Positions 44,357 through 52,536 of a DNA stretch of 64,000 bases are shown here, in pieces; the stretch's first letter is position 1; each line of letters begins with the position of its first letter. The notes beneath the pieces were generated by a model, which was not told where the DNA came from, searched no databases, and worked only from the letters and a program-made list of their open reading frames with translations. The stretch comes from CAWJFJ01 sp963800065 (GTDB lineage: Bacteria; Actinomycetota; Acidimicrobiia; Acidimicrobiales; UBA8190). Made by a program: the position numbers and the translations under genes. The stretch lies in the NCBI GenBank assembly GCA_963800065.1, contig CAWCZO010000003.1:62001-126000 (forward strand). Direction: 5' to 3'.

Positions 44357-45298
44357 GTGCCCGACTCCTCTCCAGCCCCCGTCGCGCCGGTGGCGGCCCG
44401 GGACGCGGCGACCATCATGCTCGTCCGCGACGCCGAGGGACCGGGCGGTCCGGCCCTCGAGGTCTGCATGCTCCGGCGCAATCTCAACTCCGACTTCGTG
44501 GGCGGCGCCTACGTCTTCCCGGGCGGGAAGGTGGACGACGCCGACCGGACGGCCGGGGCCGCCGGCGCCTGCGTGGGCCGGTCCGACGACGAGGCCTCCG
44601 AGATGCTGGGCACGGGGGGCGGCGGGCTGGCCTTCTGGGTGGCGGCGCTGCGCGAATGCTTCGAGGAGGCCGGTGTCCTGCTGGCCTACCCGGCCGGGGC
44701 GGGCCCGGGGGCCGACCTCGTCGACGTCACCGATCCGTCGGTCCGCCACCGCCTGGCCGTCCGCCGGCTCGAGCTGAACGCCGGGACGGTCGGCTTCCTC
44801 GATCTCTGCCGGTCCGAGGGCCTGCGCCTGGCCGTCGACCGGGTCCACTACTTCAGCCACTGGATCACACCGGAACCGGCACCGAAGCGCTACGACACCC
44901 GGTTCTTCGTCACGGCCCTACCCCCGGGCCAGGTTCCCATCCACGACGACCACGAGACGACCGACACCGTCTGGGTGCGGCCGTCCGAGGCCCTCGAACG
45001 GGCCCGGGCCGGCGAGTTCGACATCATCTTCCCGACCATCAAGAACCTCGAGGCGATCTCCCGGTTCTCCACCAGCGGGGATCTCCTGGCCGCGGCCGCC
45101 GCCGTGGAGCGCGTCCCCACCGTGCTCCCGCGGGTGGTGGCCGACGAACGGGGATTCCGGATCCTTCTCCCCGGGGACCCCGGCTACGAGGAGGCGGTGG
45201 GGGCGCCGTCGGCCACCGGGGCGTCGTCGTCCCCCTCCGACGTGAGCGCCATCATCCGGACCATCGGGTCCGACGGCCGGGGCGGCGCCCGCCCTTGA
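44357..45298 (+). CDS. NUDIX hydrolase
   Basis: 313 residues from GTG 44357. The Nudix core is GAYVFPGGKVDDADR followed after an insertion by ALRECFEEAGVLLAY; the insertion (about 30 residues) within the box is typical of NUDT19/CoA-pyrophosphatase-like long members, so it may cleave CoA derivatives. The substrate is not certain. Its TGA overlaps the TTG start of the MBL gene. Confidence 0.85.
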   Translation: MPDSSPAPVAPVAARDAATIMLVRDAEGPGGPALEVCMLRRNLNSDFVGGAYVFPGGKVDDADRTAGAAGACVGRSDDEASEMLGTGGGGLAFWVAALRECFEEAGVLLAYPAGAGPGADLVDVTDPSVRHRLAVRRLELNAGTVGFLDLCRSEGLRLAVDRVHYFSHWITPEPAPKRYDTRFFVTALPPGQVPIHDDHETTDTVWVRPSEALERARAGEFDIIFPTIKNLEAISRFSTSGDLLAAAAAVERVPTVLPRVVADERGFRILLPGDPGYEEAVGAPSATGASSSPSDVSAIIRTIGSDGRGGARP

Positions 45299-46173
45299 AC
45301 CCGGCGCCACCGCTCGACCCCGGCGCCGCCCCCGTCGCCGGCCGTCCGGTGGCGCTGTCCCGGCGGGTGGTGAGGCTCACGGCGCCGAACCCGGGGATGA
45401 TGACCGGTCCGGGGACCAACAGCTACCTGGTGGGCGGCCCCGGGCCGGAGACGAGGGGGATGGTCGTCGTCGACCCCGGCCCCGACGACGACGGCCACGT
45501 CCGGGCGCTGGCCCACCTGGGGGAGGGCCGGATCCGGTGGATCGTCGTCACCCACACCCACGCCGACCACTCCCCGGGCACCGCCGCCCTGGCCGCCCTG
45601 ACCGGGGCCGAGGTGGTGGGCTTCGACGCCCGCGACGGGTTCGAGCCCGACCGGGCCGTGTCCGACGGCTTCACCTTGGCGGGGGAGGGTTTCTCGCTGC
45701 GGGTGCTGCACACCCCCGGGCACGCCTCGAACCACCTGTGCTGGTTGCTCGCCGAGGAGCGGATGCTCTTCTCCGGCGACCACGTGATGGCCGGGTCGAC
45801 GGTGGTGATCCGGCCGCCCGACGGCGACATGGCCGTGTACCTCGACAGCCTCCGCCGCCTCCTGGCCCTCGAGCCGCCCCTGGACGGCATCGCCCCCGGC
45901 CACGGCTCTCTGCTCGTCGAACCGTCCGTCACCGTCGAGGGGGTGATCGCCCACCGGCTCGAGCGTGAGGCGGCGGTGGCGGCGGCGCTTCACCGGGCCG
46001 GCCGGGCCACCGTCGACGAATTGCTCCCCGGCGTCTACGCCGACGTGCGCGACGAGCTCCTGCCCGTGGCCCGCTTCTCGCTGTGGGCGCATCTGCGCAA
46101 GCTCGTCGACGACGGACGCGCCGAATCGACCGATCCCGACGACATCGACTCGTCCTGGGCGGCCGCCCGGTAG
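45295..46173 (+). CDS. MBL-fold metallo-hydrolase, LACTB2-like
   Basis: 292 residues from TTG 45295 (overlap TTGA). Metal motif THTHADH, further ligands in LHTPGHASNHLC, FSGDHVM and PGHGSLL, plus a C-terminal winged-helix segment (ATVDELLPGVYADVRDELLPVARFSLWAHLRKLVDDG). LACTB2-like proteins act on RNA in eukaryotes; the bacterial role is unclear. Homologous arrangement with NUDIX and RidA genes occurs near Rv3677c in mycobacteria. Confidence 0.9.
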   Translation: MNPAPPLDPGAAPVAGRPVALSRRVVRLTAPNPGMMTGPGTNSYLVGGPGPETRGMVVVDPGPDDDGHVRALAHLGEGRIRWIVVTHTHADHSPGTAALAALTGAEVVGFDARDGFEPDRAVSDGFTLAGEGFSLRVLHTPGHASNHLCWLLAEERMLFSGDHVMAGSTVVIRPPDGDMAVYLDSLRRLLALEPPLDGIAPGHGSLLVEPSVTVEGVIAHRLEREAAVAAALHRAGRATVDELLPGVYADVRDELLPVARFSLWAHLRKLVDDGRAESTDPDDIDSSWAAAR

Positions 46174-46183
46174 GAGAGGGTCG

Positions 46184-47371
46184 TTACCGGGGCGGGGTGG
46201 CCCGGTCGGCGGGCGGGGTCAGGGCCAGCTCCACCTTCTCGAGCATGCGGGCCGTGCACCCCGCCGTCTCGACCACGGGGGCGACGTCGTCGGCGATGGT
46301 CGTGGCCAAGGCGTCGAAGGCGCCGGCCAGCGGCCCCGTGCCCAGCGCCACCGGCTCCCCGGAGTCACCGGCGGCGGCCATGTCGGGGTGGAGGGGGACG
46401 CTGCCCACCAGGGGGACGCCGATCTCGGCGGCCAGGCGGGCCCCGCCCCCTTCACCGAAGAGCGCGTACCGGGTGCCGTGCTCGCAGGTGAAGGTCGACA
46501 TGTTCTCGATCACGCCGGCCACCCGGAGATGGCCCTTGCGGGCCATGTCGGCGGCGCGCGAGGCCACCTTCTGGGCGGCCAGGGGAGGGGTGGTGACGAC
46601 GAGGACCTCGGTGCGCGGGAGCATTCGGGCCAGGCCCATCTGGACGTCCCCCGTCCCGGGGGGCATGTCGATGAGGAGGTAGTCGATCTCGCCCCAGCGG
46701 ACATCCTCCAGGAACTGCTGGACGGCGCGGTTCAGGATGAGGCCGCGCCACATGATGGCCGTGTCCTCGTCGGCCAGGAATCCCATGGAGACCACCTTGA
46801 GGCGCCCCTCTCCCACGGGGAGCTCGAGGGGGACGATCTTGCGCGACTCGTTGGCCCGGAGCTCGCCGGTCATCCCCAGCATGCGGGGGACCGAGAAGCC
46901 CCAGATGTCGGCGTCGAGGAGGCCGATGGTGAGGCCGCGGCGGGCCAGGGCCACGGCCAGGTTGACCGTCACCGAGGACTTCCCGACCCCGCCCTTGCCC
47001 GACGAGACGGCCAGGACCCGCGCCACGGGGGGGATGTCGGTGGAGACGGCCCGGTCCTCCTGGGCCCGGCGGCGGGCCCGGTCCATGAGGGCACCCCGTT
47101 CGCCCGGGGTCATCTCGCCCAGGGTGACCCGGACCGAGGTCACGCCCGGGAGACTGCCCACCCGGCCCTCCACGTCGGTCCGCAATTGGGTGCGGAGGGG
47201 GCAGCCGGCGATGGTGAGAGCGACCTCCACGTCGACCTGACCGTCGTCGGCGACGGCGACGTCGCGGACCATCCCGAGGTCGACGATGTTGTCACCGAGC
47301 TCGGGATCGATGACGCCGAGAAGAGCGGCGCGGACCGACGCCACCACGGGCGGGGGTGTGCGGTCGGTCAC
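46184..47371 (-). CDS. mrp: Mrp/NBP35-family Fe-S cluster carrier ATPase
   Basis: 395 residues from GTG 47371. N-terminal MIP18/DUF59 domain (~1-85: ALLGVIDPELGDNIVDLGMVRDV, TIAGCPLRTQL), then the ATPase: SSGKGGVGKSSVTVNLAVALARRG, LLDADIWGFSVPRMLG, YLLIDMPPGTGDVQM. The actinobacterial ENMSTFTCEHGTRYALFGEGGG replaces the CxxC of other Mrp proteins. It transfers Fe-S clusters in the cytosol. Divergent from an A-type carrier gene across 146 bases, which supports an Fe-S biogenesis role. Confidence 0.93.
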   Translation of the reverse strand: MTDRTPPPVVASVRAALLGVIDPELGDNIVDLGMVRDVAVADDGQVDVEVALTIAGCPLRTQLRTDVEGRVGSLPGVTSVRVTLGEMTPGERGALMDRARRRAQEDRAVSTDIPPVARVLAVSSGKGGVGKSSVTVNLAVALARRGLTIGLLDADIWGFSVPRMLGMTGELRANESRKIVPLELPVGEGRLKVVSMGFLADEDTAIMWRGLILNRAVQQFLEDVRWGEIDYLLIDMPPGTGDVQMGLARMLPRTEVLVVTTPPLAAQKVASRAADMARKGHLRVAGVIENMSTFTCEHGTRYALFGEGGGARLAAEIGVPLVGSVPLHPDMAAAGDSGEPVALGTGPLAGAFDALATTIADDVAPVVETAGCTARMLEKVELALTPPADRATPPR

Positions 47372-47517
47372 ACCCCGATCGTACCGGTGGGCTGGGTTCT
47401 TCCGGCCCGGCGGCCGATCCCGGAGTGACGTCGGGTACACTTCCAGGCACGGATGCGCGGCCCCGGGGCCGCCGATGCCCGAGCGCCAGCCGGGCGGGAT
47501 CACCAGGAGGCACGGCC

Positions 47518-47880
47518 GTGACCACGATGACCGGGATCAGCATCAAGAGGAAGCCCGACCCGATCACGTTGTCGGCCGACGCCGTGGCCAAGGTCACCGA
47601 CCTCCTGGCCCAGGAGGGCAACGACGCCCTGGCCCTGCGGGTGGCCGTCCGCCCCGGCGGGTGTTCGGGCTACAGCTACGAGATGTTCTTCGACTCCGAG
47701 ACCGCCCCCGACGACATCGTGCGCGAGTTCGCCACCGTCAAGGTGGTGGTGGACGCGGCCAGCGCCGAGCTGCTGTCGGGCTCCACCCTGGAGTACTCCG
47801 ACGGCCTCCAGGACACCGGCTTCCACATCTCGAACCCCAACGCCACCCGCACCTGCGGGTGCGGCTCCTCGTTCAGCTGA
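47518..47880 (+). CDS. HesB/IscA-type (A-type) iron-sulfur cluster carrier
   Basis: 120 residues from GTG 47518 (AGGAGG 8 bases upstream). Conserved cysteines: PGGCSGYSYEM and TCGCGSSFS, the A-type carrier triad. It receives or delivers [2Fe-2S]/[4Fe-4S] clusters to target proteins. The next gene encodes a [2Fe-2S] protein, a plausible client. Family length is normal. Confidence 0.92.
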   Translation: MTTMTGISIKRKPDPITLSADAVAKVTDLLAQEGNDALALRVAVRPGGCSGYSYEMFFDSETAPDDIVREFATVKVVVDAASAELLSGSTLEYSDGLQDTGFHISNPNATRTCGCGSSFS

Positions 47881-47912
47881 GCCCACCGCTCCCCCCGGCG
47901 GCGCCGGGGGCG

Positions 47913-49508
47913 GTGACGTTCACCCTCGACGGCGAGACGGTCGAGGTCGACGACGACGGGATCTCCCTCCTCGAGGCTCTGCGCGACCGCCTGGGGAAAC
48001 GGAGCCCGAAAGACGGGTGCAGCCCCCAGGGACAGTGCGGCTGCTGCACGGTGTGGGTGGACTCGGCGGCGCGCGTGGCCTGCGTGACGCCCGTCCGCCG
48101 GGTGGCCGGCCGCCGCGTCACCACCCTCGAGGGACTCGAACCCGAGGAACGCGAGCAGTGGGCCCGGGCATTCACCGAGACGGGGGCCAGCCAGTGCGGC
48201 TTCTGCACCCCGGGGATCATCATGCGCCTGGCGGCGCTGGGCCGACGGTCGACGGTCGTCGAAGAGAGTGCGGTCCGGACGGCGCTGCTGGCCCATCTGT
48301 GCCGGTGCACGGGCTGGTGCGGCATCCTCGAGGCCGCCCGCCGTGTCTACGGCTCCACCCCGGTGCCGACCACCGGCGGCCGACGTGATCTCGCCGCCGC
48401 CGCCCGCCGGGCCGAGCTGGAGGGTGGCGCCGCGCAGGCCGTCGGGCCCCACGTGGCCCTCGGGGGCGGCGGTTTCGCCGACGACACGGCCCCGCCCGAT
48501 GCCCTCGTGGCCGTCCCCGACGGTGCCGGCGGTTGGGTGGTGGCCGAGACCCTGGCCGAGGCCCGGGCCCGGGCGGGGAAGGTGCCGGGGCGGAATTCGA
48601 CGGTGGCCGTCAGGCCTCCGCTGGAGGTGGCGCCGGGCGAGTTCGCCCTGACGCTGCGGACGTCGTTCACCGAGCCGGCCTACCTCGAGCCCGACGCCTC
48701 GTGGTGCCGGCCGGGATCGGAACCGTCCAGCCCCCTGGCCAACGGGGGCGCTTTCGGGGGGAAGGTCCACTCCCCGGTGGCCGCCCTCGCCCGCCGGCTG
48801 GCCGACGAGCACGGCCGGTCCGTCCGGGTGGTGATGGCCCGCGAGGACGTGGTCCGGATGGGGGCCAAGAGACCTCCCATCGCCGCCGGGGTGCGGGGTG
48901 ACGGCAGCGGGGTCCTGCGGGTGGCCAGGACGCCGGGCAGCGGATCCCTCGACGACTGGGTGATGGCGGTGGCCTCGGTGGCTCCGGACCTGGCCGTGGA
49001 GGAGGTCGCCGTCCCCGGCCCGCCGGTCTCCCCGGCGCTGCGGGGGGCGGGCTGGGCCGAGGCGACGGTGCTGCTGGCCGCCCTCGAGGCCAAGCGTCGG
49101 GGCCGGGTGGGGCCCGGCCGTCCGGTGACCGTCGACTCGCCGGACGGGGCCCGGGTGACGGCGGAGATCGCCACCGGCGGAGCCGTCACGGTGACGGTGG
49201 CCGCCGGCGAGGTGCTCGACGAGGTGGTCCTGCGCTCCTACGTGGTGGGTGCCACCCACCAGGCACTGGGGTGGGTCCGCAGCGAAGGCCTGGCCGTCGA
49301 CTCCGACGGGACCGTTCTCGATCTGACCATCCGGTCGTTCGGTATCGTGACGGCGCGCGCCATGCCGCCGGTGGAGGTGGTGGTGGAGGAGGTCCCCGGT
49401 CCGCCGGTGCGCGCCTCCGACGCCGTGGTGGCGGCGGTGGCCGCCGCCGCCTGGTCGGCCGCCGGGCTCCCCCCGGTCTGGCCCCTCGAGCGAGGAGGGA
49501 CATCATGA
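47913..49508 (+). CDS. Compact fused [2Fe-2S]-molybdo-hydroxylase-like protein
   Basis: 531 residues from GTG 47913. Residues ~1-150 are a CoxS/XdhC-type Fe-S subunit: CSPQGQCGCCTVWVD for the plant-type cluster and CGFCTPG ... CRCTGWCGI for the second. Residues ~200-530 resemble pieces of the molybdenum subunit of xanthine/CO dehydrogenases: FTEPAYLEPDASW, LANGGAFGGKVHSPVAALA, VVMAREDVVRMGAKRPP and SFGIVTARAMPPVEV. At about 330 residues this half is under half the usual ~750, so much of the cofactor-binding domain is missing. Coupled with RidA (ATGA). Confidence 0.8.
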   Translation: MTFTLDGETVEVDDDGISLLEALRDRLGKRSPKDGCSPQGQCGCCTVWVDSAARVACVTPVRRVAGRRVTTLEGLEPEEREQWARAFTETGASQCGFCTPGIIMRLAALGRRSTVVEESAVRTALLAHLCRCTGWCGILEAARRVYGSTPVPTTGGRRDLAAAARRAELEGGAAQAVGPHVALGGGGFADDTAPPDALVAVPDGAGGWVVAETLAEARARAGKVPGRNSTVAVRPPLEVAPGEFALTLRTSFTEPAYLEPDASWCRPGSEPSSPLANGGAFGGKVHSPVAALARRLADEHGRSVRVVMAREDVVRMGAKRPPIAAGVRGDGSGVLRVARTPGSGSLDDWVMAVASVAPDLAVEEVAVPGPPVSPALRGAGWAEATVLLAALEAKRRGRVGPGRPVTVDSPDGARVTAEIATGGAVTVTVAAGEVLDEVVLRSYVVGATHQALGWVRSEGLAVDSDGTVLDLTIRSFGIVTARAMPPVEVVVEEVPGPPVRASDAVVAAVAAAAWSAAGLPPVWPLERGGTS

Positions 49509-49867
49509 GCACTCCGGTCGGACCCTACGCCCCGGCGGTGCGCGCCGGGCCGTGGCTGGTGTGCTCCGGACAGATCGGCCTGCAGTCCGGGTCGGCCGGT
49601 GCCGCCCTGGTGGAGGGCGGGTTCGCCGCCCAGACGCGTCAGGCGCTCGAGAACGTGCGGGTGCTGCTGCGCGGCCGCGGGCTCGGATGGGACAACGTGG
49701 TGAAGACGACGGTGTTCCTGGCCGACATGGCCGACTACGCGGCGTTCAACGAGATCTACATCGAGGCCATCGGCGACCACCGGCCCGCCCGCTCCGTGGT
49801 GGCCGTGGCCGCTCTGCCCCTGGGGGCACTGGTCGAGGTCGAGGCCTGGGCCTACGTGCCGGGGTAG
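49505..49867 (+). CDS. ridA: RidA family enamine/imine deaminase-like protein
   Basis: 120 residues from ATG 49505, overlapping the preceding stop. VGPYAPAVRAGPWLVCSGQIGLQ, ALENVRVLLRGRGLGWDNVVKTTVFLADMADYAAFNEIY and PARSVVAVAALPLGALVEVEAWA; the Arg that contacts the substrate carboxylate is in PARS. RidA hydrolyses reactive enamine/imine intermediates. Standard length. Coupling to the molybdo-hydroxylase-like gene suggests joint action on an amine or N-heterocycle product. Confidence 0.92.
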   Translation: MSTPVGPYAPAVRAGPWLVCSGQIGLQSGSAGAALVEGGFAAQTRQALENVRVLLRGRGLGWDNVVKTTVFLADMADYAAFNEIYIEAIGDHRPARSVVAVAALPLGALVEVEAWAYVPG

Positions 49868-49881
49868 GGGAGCCGGCCCGG

Positions 49882-50562
49882 TCAGGGGGCCCAGGTGCCG
49901 TGCCCGAAGCGGTAGCCGACGGAGCGGACCGTCTCGATCAGGTGGGCGTGCTCCTCACCGAGCTTGGCCCGGAGGCGGCGGACGTGGACGTCCACGGTGC
50001 GGGCGCCGCCGTAGTACTCGTAGCCCCAGACCCGGCTGAGAAGGGTCTCGCGGGTGAAGACCTTGCCCGGGCGGGCGGCCAGGAAGCGGAGGAGCTCGTA
50101 CTCCATGAAGGTCAGGTCGAGGACGCGTCCGTCCACGGCCGCCTGGTAGGTCTCGAGGTTGAGGACGAGGGGGCCGTGTTCGATGAGCTCGGCGTGCAGT
50201 CCGCGGCCGGTGCGCCAGAACAGATGGGCCAGACGGGCGGCGACCTCCTCGGGCGTCGCCGGGAGGACGCAGAAGTCGTCGAAGTGGTCCTCGCGCAGCC
50301 GGAGGTCGTCGATCTGGTGGGGCGAGATGATGAGGAGCAGAGGGCGCAGCGGGACATCGCGGGTGCGGACCGACCGGCACAGGGCGAAGGCGCCGGCGGC
50401 GTCGGTGTCGGCACAGATGACGGCGCCGGCCCAGCCGTCCTCGGGCTCGTCGGACTGGGCGTGCTCGGCCCGGGCCAGCGCCTTCCACGGATAGCCGGCC
50501 CGCTCGAGGGCCAGGGCCACCTCGGCCGGAACGGGGTCGGGGAAGCACAGCAGAGATTCCAT
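49882..50562 (-). CDS. glnR: GlnR-type OmpR-family nitrogen regulator
   Basis: 226 residues. The C-terminal winged helix LVLNLETYQAAVDGRVLDLTFMEYELLRFLAARPGKVFTRETLLSRVWGYEYYGGARTVDVHVRRLRAKLGEEH is nearly the same as actinobacterial GlnR. The receiver-like N-terminus lacks the usual acidic pair and phosphorylation pocket, as in GlnR, which acts without a kinase. Gene order with two glutamine synthetases supports the role as regulator of nitrogen assimilation. Its upstream region consists of a 221-bp tandem repeat. Confidence 0.88.
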   Translation of the reverse strand: MESLLCFPDPVPAEVALALERAGYPWKALARAEHAQSDEPEDGWAGAVICADTDAAGAFALCRSVRTRDVPLRPLLLIISPHQIDDLRLREDHFDDFCVLPATPEEVAARLAHLFWRTGRGLHAELIEHGPLVLNLETYQAAVDGRVLDLTFMEYELLRFLAARPGKVFTRETLLSRVWGYEYYGGARTVDVHVRRLRAKLGEEHAHLIETVRSVGYRFGHGTWAP

Positions 50563-50589
50563 CGTGTTTCTCCTCCCCTCTGTTCCTCT

Positions 50590-50810
50590 GTTCCCGTTGG
50601 ATCGGTGTTCCCGTTGGATCGGTGTTCCCGTTGGATCGGTGTTCCCGTTGGATCGGTGTTCCCGTTGGATCGGTGTTCCCGTTGGATCGGTGTTCCCGTT
50701 GGATCGGTGTTCCCGTTGGATCGGTGTTCCCGTTGGATCGGTGTTCCCGTTGGATCGGTGTTCCCGTTGGATCGGTGTTCCCGTTGGATCGGTGTTCCCG
50801 TTGGATCGGT
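50590..50810. repeat. 13 perfect copies of a 17-bp tandem repeat upstream of glnR
   Basis: Unit GTTCCCGTTGGATCGGT is repeated 13 times without mismatch, ending in a degenerate GTGCCGGTCG. It fills nearly all of the 273 bases between the glnA2-type stop (50836) and the glnR start (50562), both on the minus strand. No stop codon occurs in any frame, which creates artificial long open frames. Confidence 0.97.
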
Positions 50811-50835
50811 GTGCCGGTCGAACCCGTGGCAGCGC

Positions 50836-52170
50836 CTAGAGAAGGGGCAGGTAGCGGTCGAGCTCGAACTGGCTGATGTGGGTCTTGTACGACGCCCACT
50901 CGGCCCTCTTGTTGCGGATGAACCATTCGAAGACGTGTTCGCCCAGGGTCTCGGCCATGAGCTCGGAGCGTTCCATATCGACGACGGCTTCGTTGAGGCT
51001 CCCCGGGAGGGAGCGGATCTGCTCGGCGGCGAGCTCCTCGGGCGTCATGGCGAAGAGGTTGGCGGCCGCCTCGCGTGGCAACTCGTAGCCCTGCTCGATC
51101 CCCTTCAGGCCGGCGGCCAGCATGACGGCGAAGGCCAGGTAGGGATTGCAGGCCGAGTCGGGCGCCCGGTACTCGACACGGGTGGACTCGATCTTGTTCC
51201 GCTTGACGAAGGGGACCCGGGCCAGGGCCGAGCGGTTGTTGCGGGCCCAGGAGACGTGGATGGGGGCCTCGTAGCCCGAGACGAGGCGCTTGTAGGAGTT
51301 CACCCACTGGTTGGTCACCGCCGTGATCTCGTGGGCGTGCCTGAGCAGCCCGGCCATGAACCGCTTGGCCACCACCGAGAGCCCGTCCGGGTCGTCGGCG
51401 TCGTAGAAGGCGTTGGTGTCGCCCTCGAAGAGCGACAGATGGGTGTGCATGCCCGATCCCTGGACACCGGCCAGGGGCTTGGGCATGAAGCTGGCGTGGA
51501 TGCCGCGCCGTTGGGCCATCTCCTTCACCACCAGTCGGACCGTCATCACGGTGTCGGCCATGGTGAGGGCGTCGGTGTAGCGGAGGTCGATCTCGTGCTG
51601 GCTGGGTGCGTCCTCGTGCTGGGCGTGCTCGACGGGGATGCCCATCTCCTCGAGGGTGAGGACGGTGCGCGTCCGGAGGTCGCTGGCCACGTCGCTGGCG
51701 GTGAGCTCGAAGTAGGAGCCGGAATCGAGGGTGACCGGGGGATGGTCCGGGTCGGCGTCGGCGAAGTAGAAGTACTCGATCTCCGGGGCGGCGTAGAAGG
51801 TGAACCCCTGATCCCGGGCCCGGTCGAGGGTCCGACGCAGGGTGTGGCGGGGACAGCCTTCGAAGGGTGATCCGTCGAGGTTGAAGAGATCGCAGAAGAC
51901 CCGGGCGACGGGGATGTCGTCGGGGTGCCAGGGCAGGAGCTGGAAGGTCTTCGGATCGGGGCGGGCCAGGACGTCGCTCTCCTGGACCCGGCTGAAGCCG
52001 TCGATGGCCGAGCCGTCGAAGGTCATGCCCTCCTCGAGGGCGTTCTCGAGCTCGGCCGGCGTGATGCTGAACGTCTTGGCCGTGCCCAGGACGTCGGTGA
52101 ACCAGAGCTGGACGAACCGGATGGCCCGTTCCTCCACCGTCCTGAGGACGTACTCCTGCTGGCTTCTCAT
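50836..52170 (-). CDS. Glutamine synthetase, type I, GlnA2-like (non-adenylylated type)
   Basis: 444 residues from ATG 52170 (GGAGG upstream). MTFDGSAIDGF, APEIEYFYF, HEDAPSQHEIDLRY, GSGMHTHLSLFEG, and NRSALARVPF are catalytic motifs. The C-terminal region GYELPREAAANLFAMTPEELAAEQIRSLPGSLNEA lacks the NLYDLP adenylylation Tyr, and the tail ERSELMAETLGEHVFEWFIRNKRAEW matches mycobacterial GlnA2. It makes glutamine, or in related proteins works on other amines. Divergent from glnA, upstream of glnR. Confidence 0.92.
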   Translation of the reverse strand: MRSQQEYVLRTVEERAIRFVQLWFTDVLGTAKTFSITPAELENALEEGMTFDGSAIDGFSRVQESDVLARPDPKTFQLLPWHPDDIPVARVFCDLFNLDGSPFEGCPRHTLRRTLDRARDQGFTFYAAPEIEYFYFADADPDHPPVTLDSGSYFELTASDVASDLRTRTVLTLEEMGIPVEHAQHEDAPSQHEIDLRYTDALTMADTVMTVRLVVKEMAQRRGIHASFMPKPLAGVQGSGMHTHLSLFEGDTNAFYDADDPDGLSVVAKRFMAGLLRHAHEITAVTNQWVNSYKRLVSGYEAPIHVSWARNNRSALARVPFVKRNKIESTRVEYRAPDSACNPYLAFAVMLAAGLKGIEQGYELPREAAANLFAMTPEELAAEQIRSLPGSLNEAVVDMERSELMAETLGEHVFEWFIRNKRAEWASYKTHISQFELDRYLPLL

Positions 52171-52536
52171 CCCGCCTCCGCTCGTGTCCCGTTCGAGAGA
52201 CCCCGGCTGCCGGGCCGGAAATGACCGGAGGCAGCGTGGTCCCACCAGTGTCGCAGGCCCCCGGTCGGGGGGTGCACCCGTTCACACGCCGTTCACAGAT
52301 GGGCAATGCAGACGAAACCGGTCGGTGCCACCATGTGGCCCAGGCGTCAACTGCCCCGGCGCGGTAGTGCGCGGAGCGGCGGATTTGTGAGCGGGGGAGC
52401 CAGCCACCACCATGGTGCCCGGCCGCCCCCGGACCCGCTCGGACGGGCGACCGTTCGGGCGGAAAGGACCGGCCCCCCGGGCGCACCGGTTGGTGGGACG
52501 GGACAGCGGACCAGAGACGACGACGAAGGAGGACCC
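52171..52536. promoter_or_regulatory. Divergent glnA2/glnA control region with candidate GlnR-type half-sites
   Basis: 366 bases between the two synthetase genes. Two GTTCAC copies at 52280-52285 and 52291-52296 are spaced exactly 11 bases apart, the period of GlnR half-sites, and GAAAC at 52314-52318 fits the GlnR b-site. The match to the full consensus is partial. Other promoter elements were not resolved. Confidence 0.4.

Noticed and set aside
50590..50810. CRISPR array
   Set aside because: The 17-bp units are directly adjacent with no spacers, so this is a simple tandem repeat.
50564..50876. Long open frames through the 17-bp repeats (VGSVFPLDRCSRWIG-type repeats)
   Set aside because: They arise because the repeat unit has no stop in any frame; no ribosome site and the sense genes on both sides occupy their own places.
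49952..52486. 843-codon minus frame linking glnR and glnA2 regions through the repeats
   Set aside because: Created by stop-free tandem repeats; true frames of GlnR and glutamine synthetase are different.
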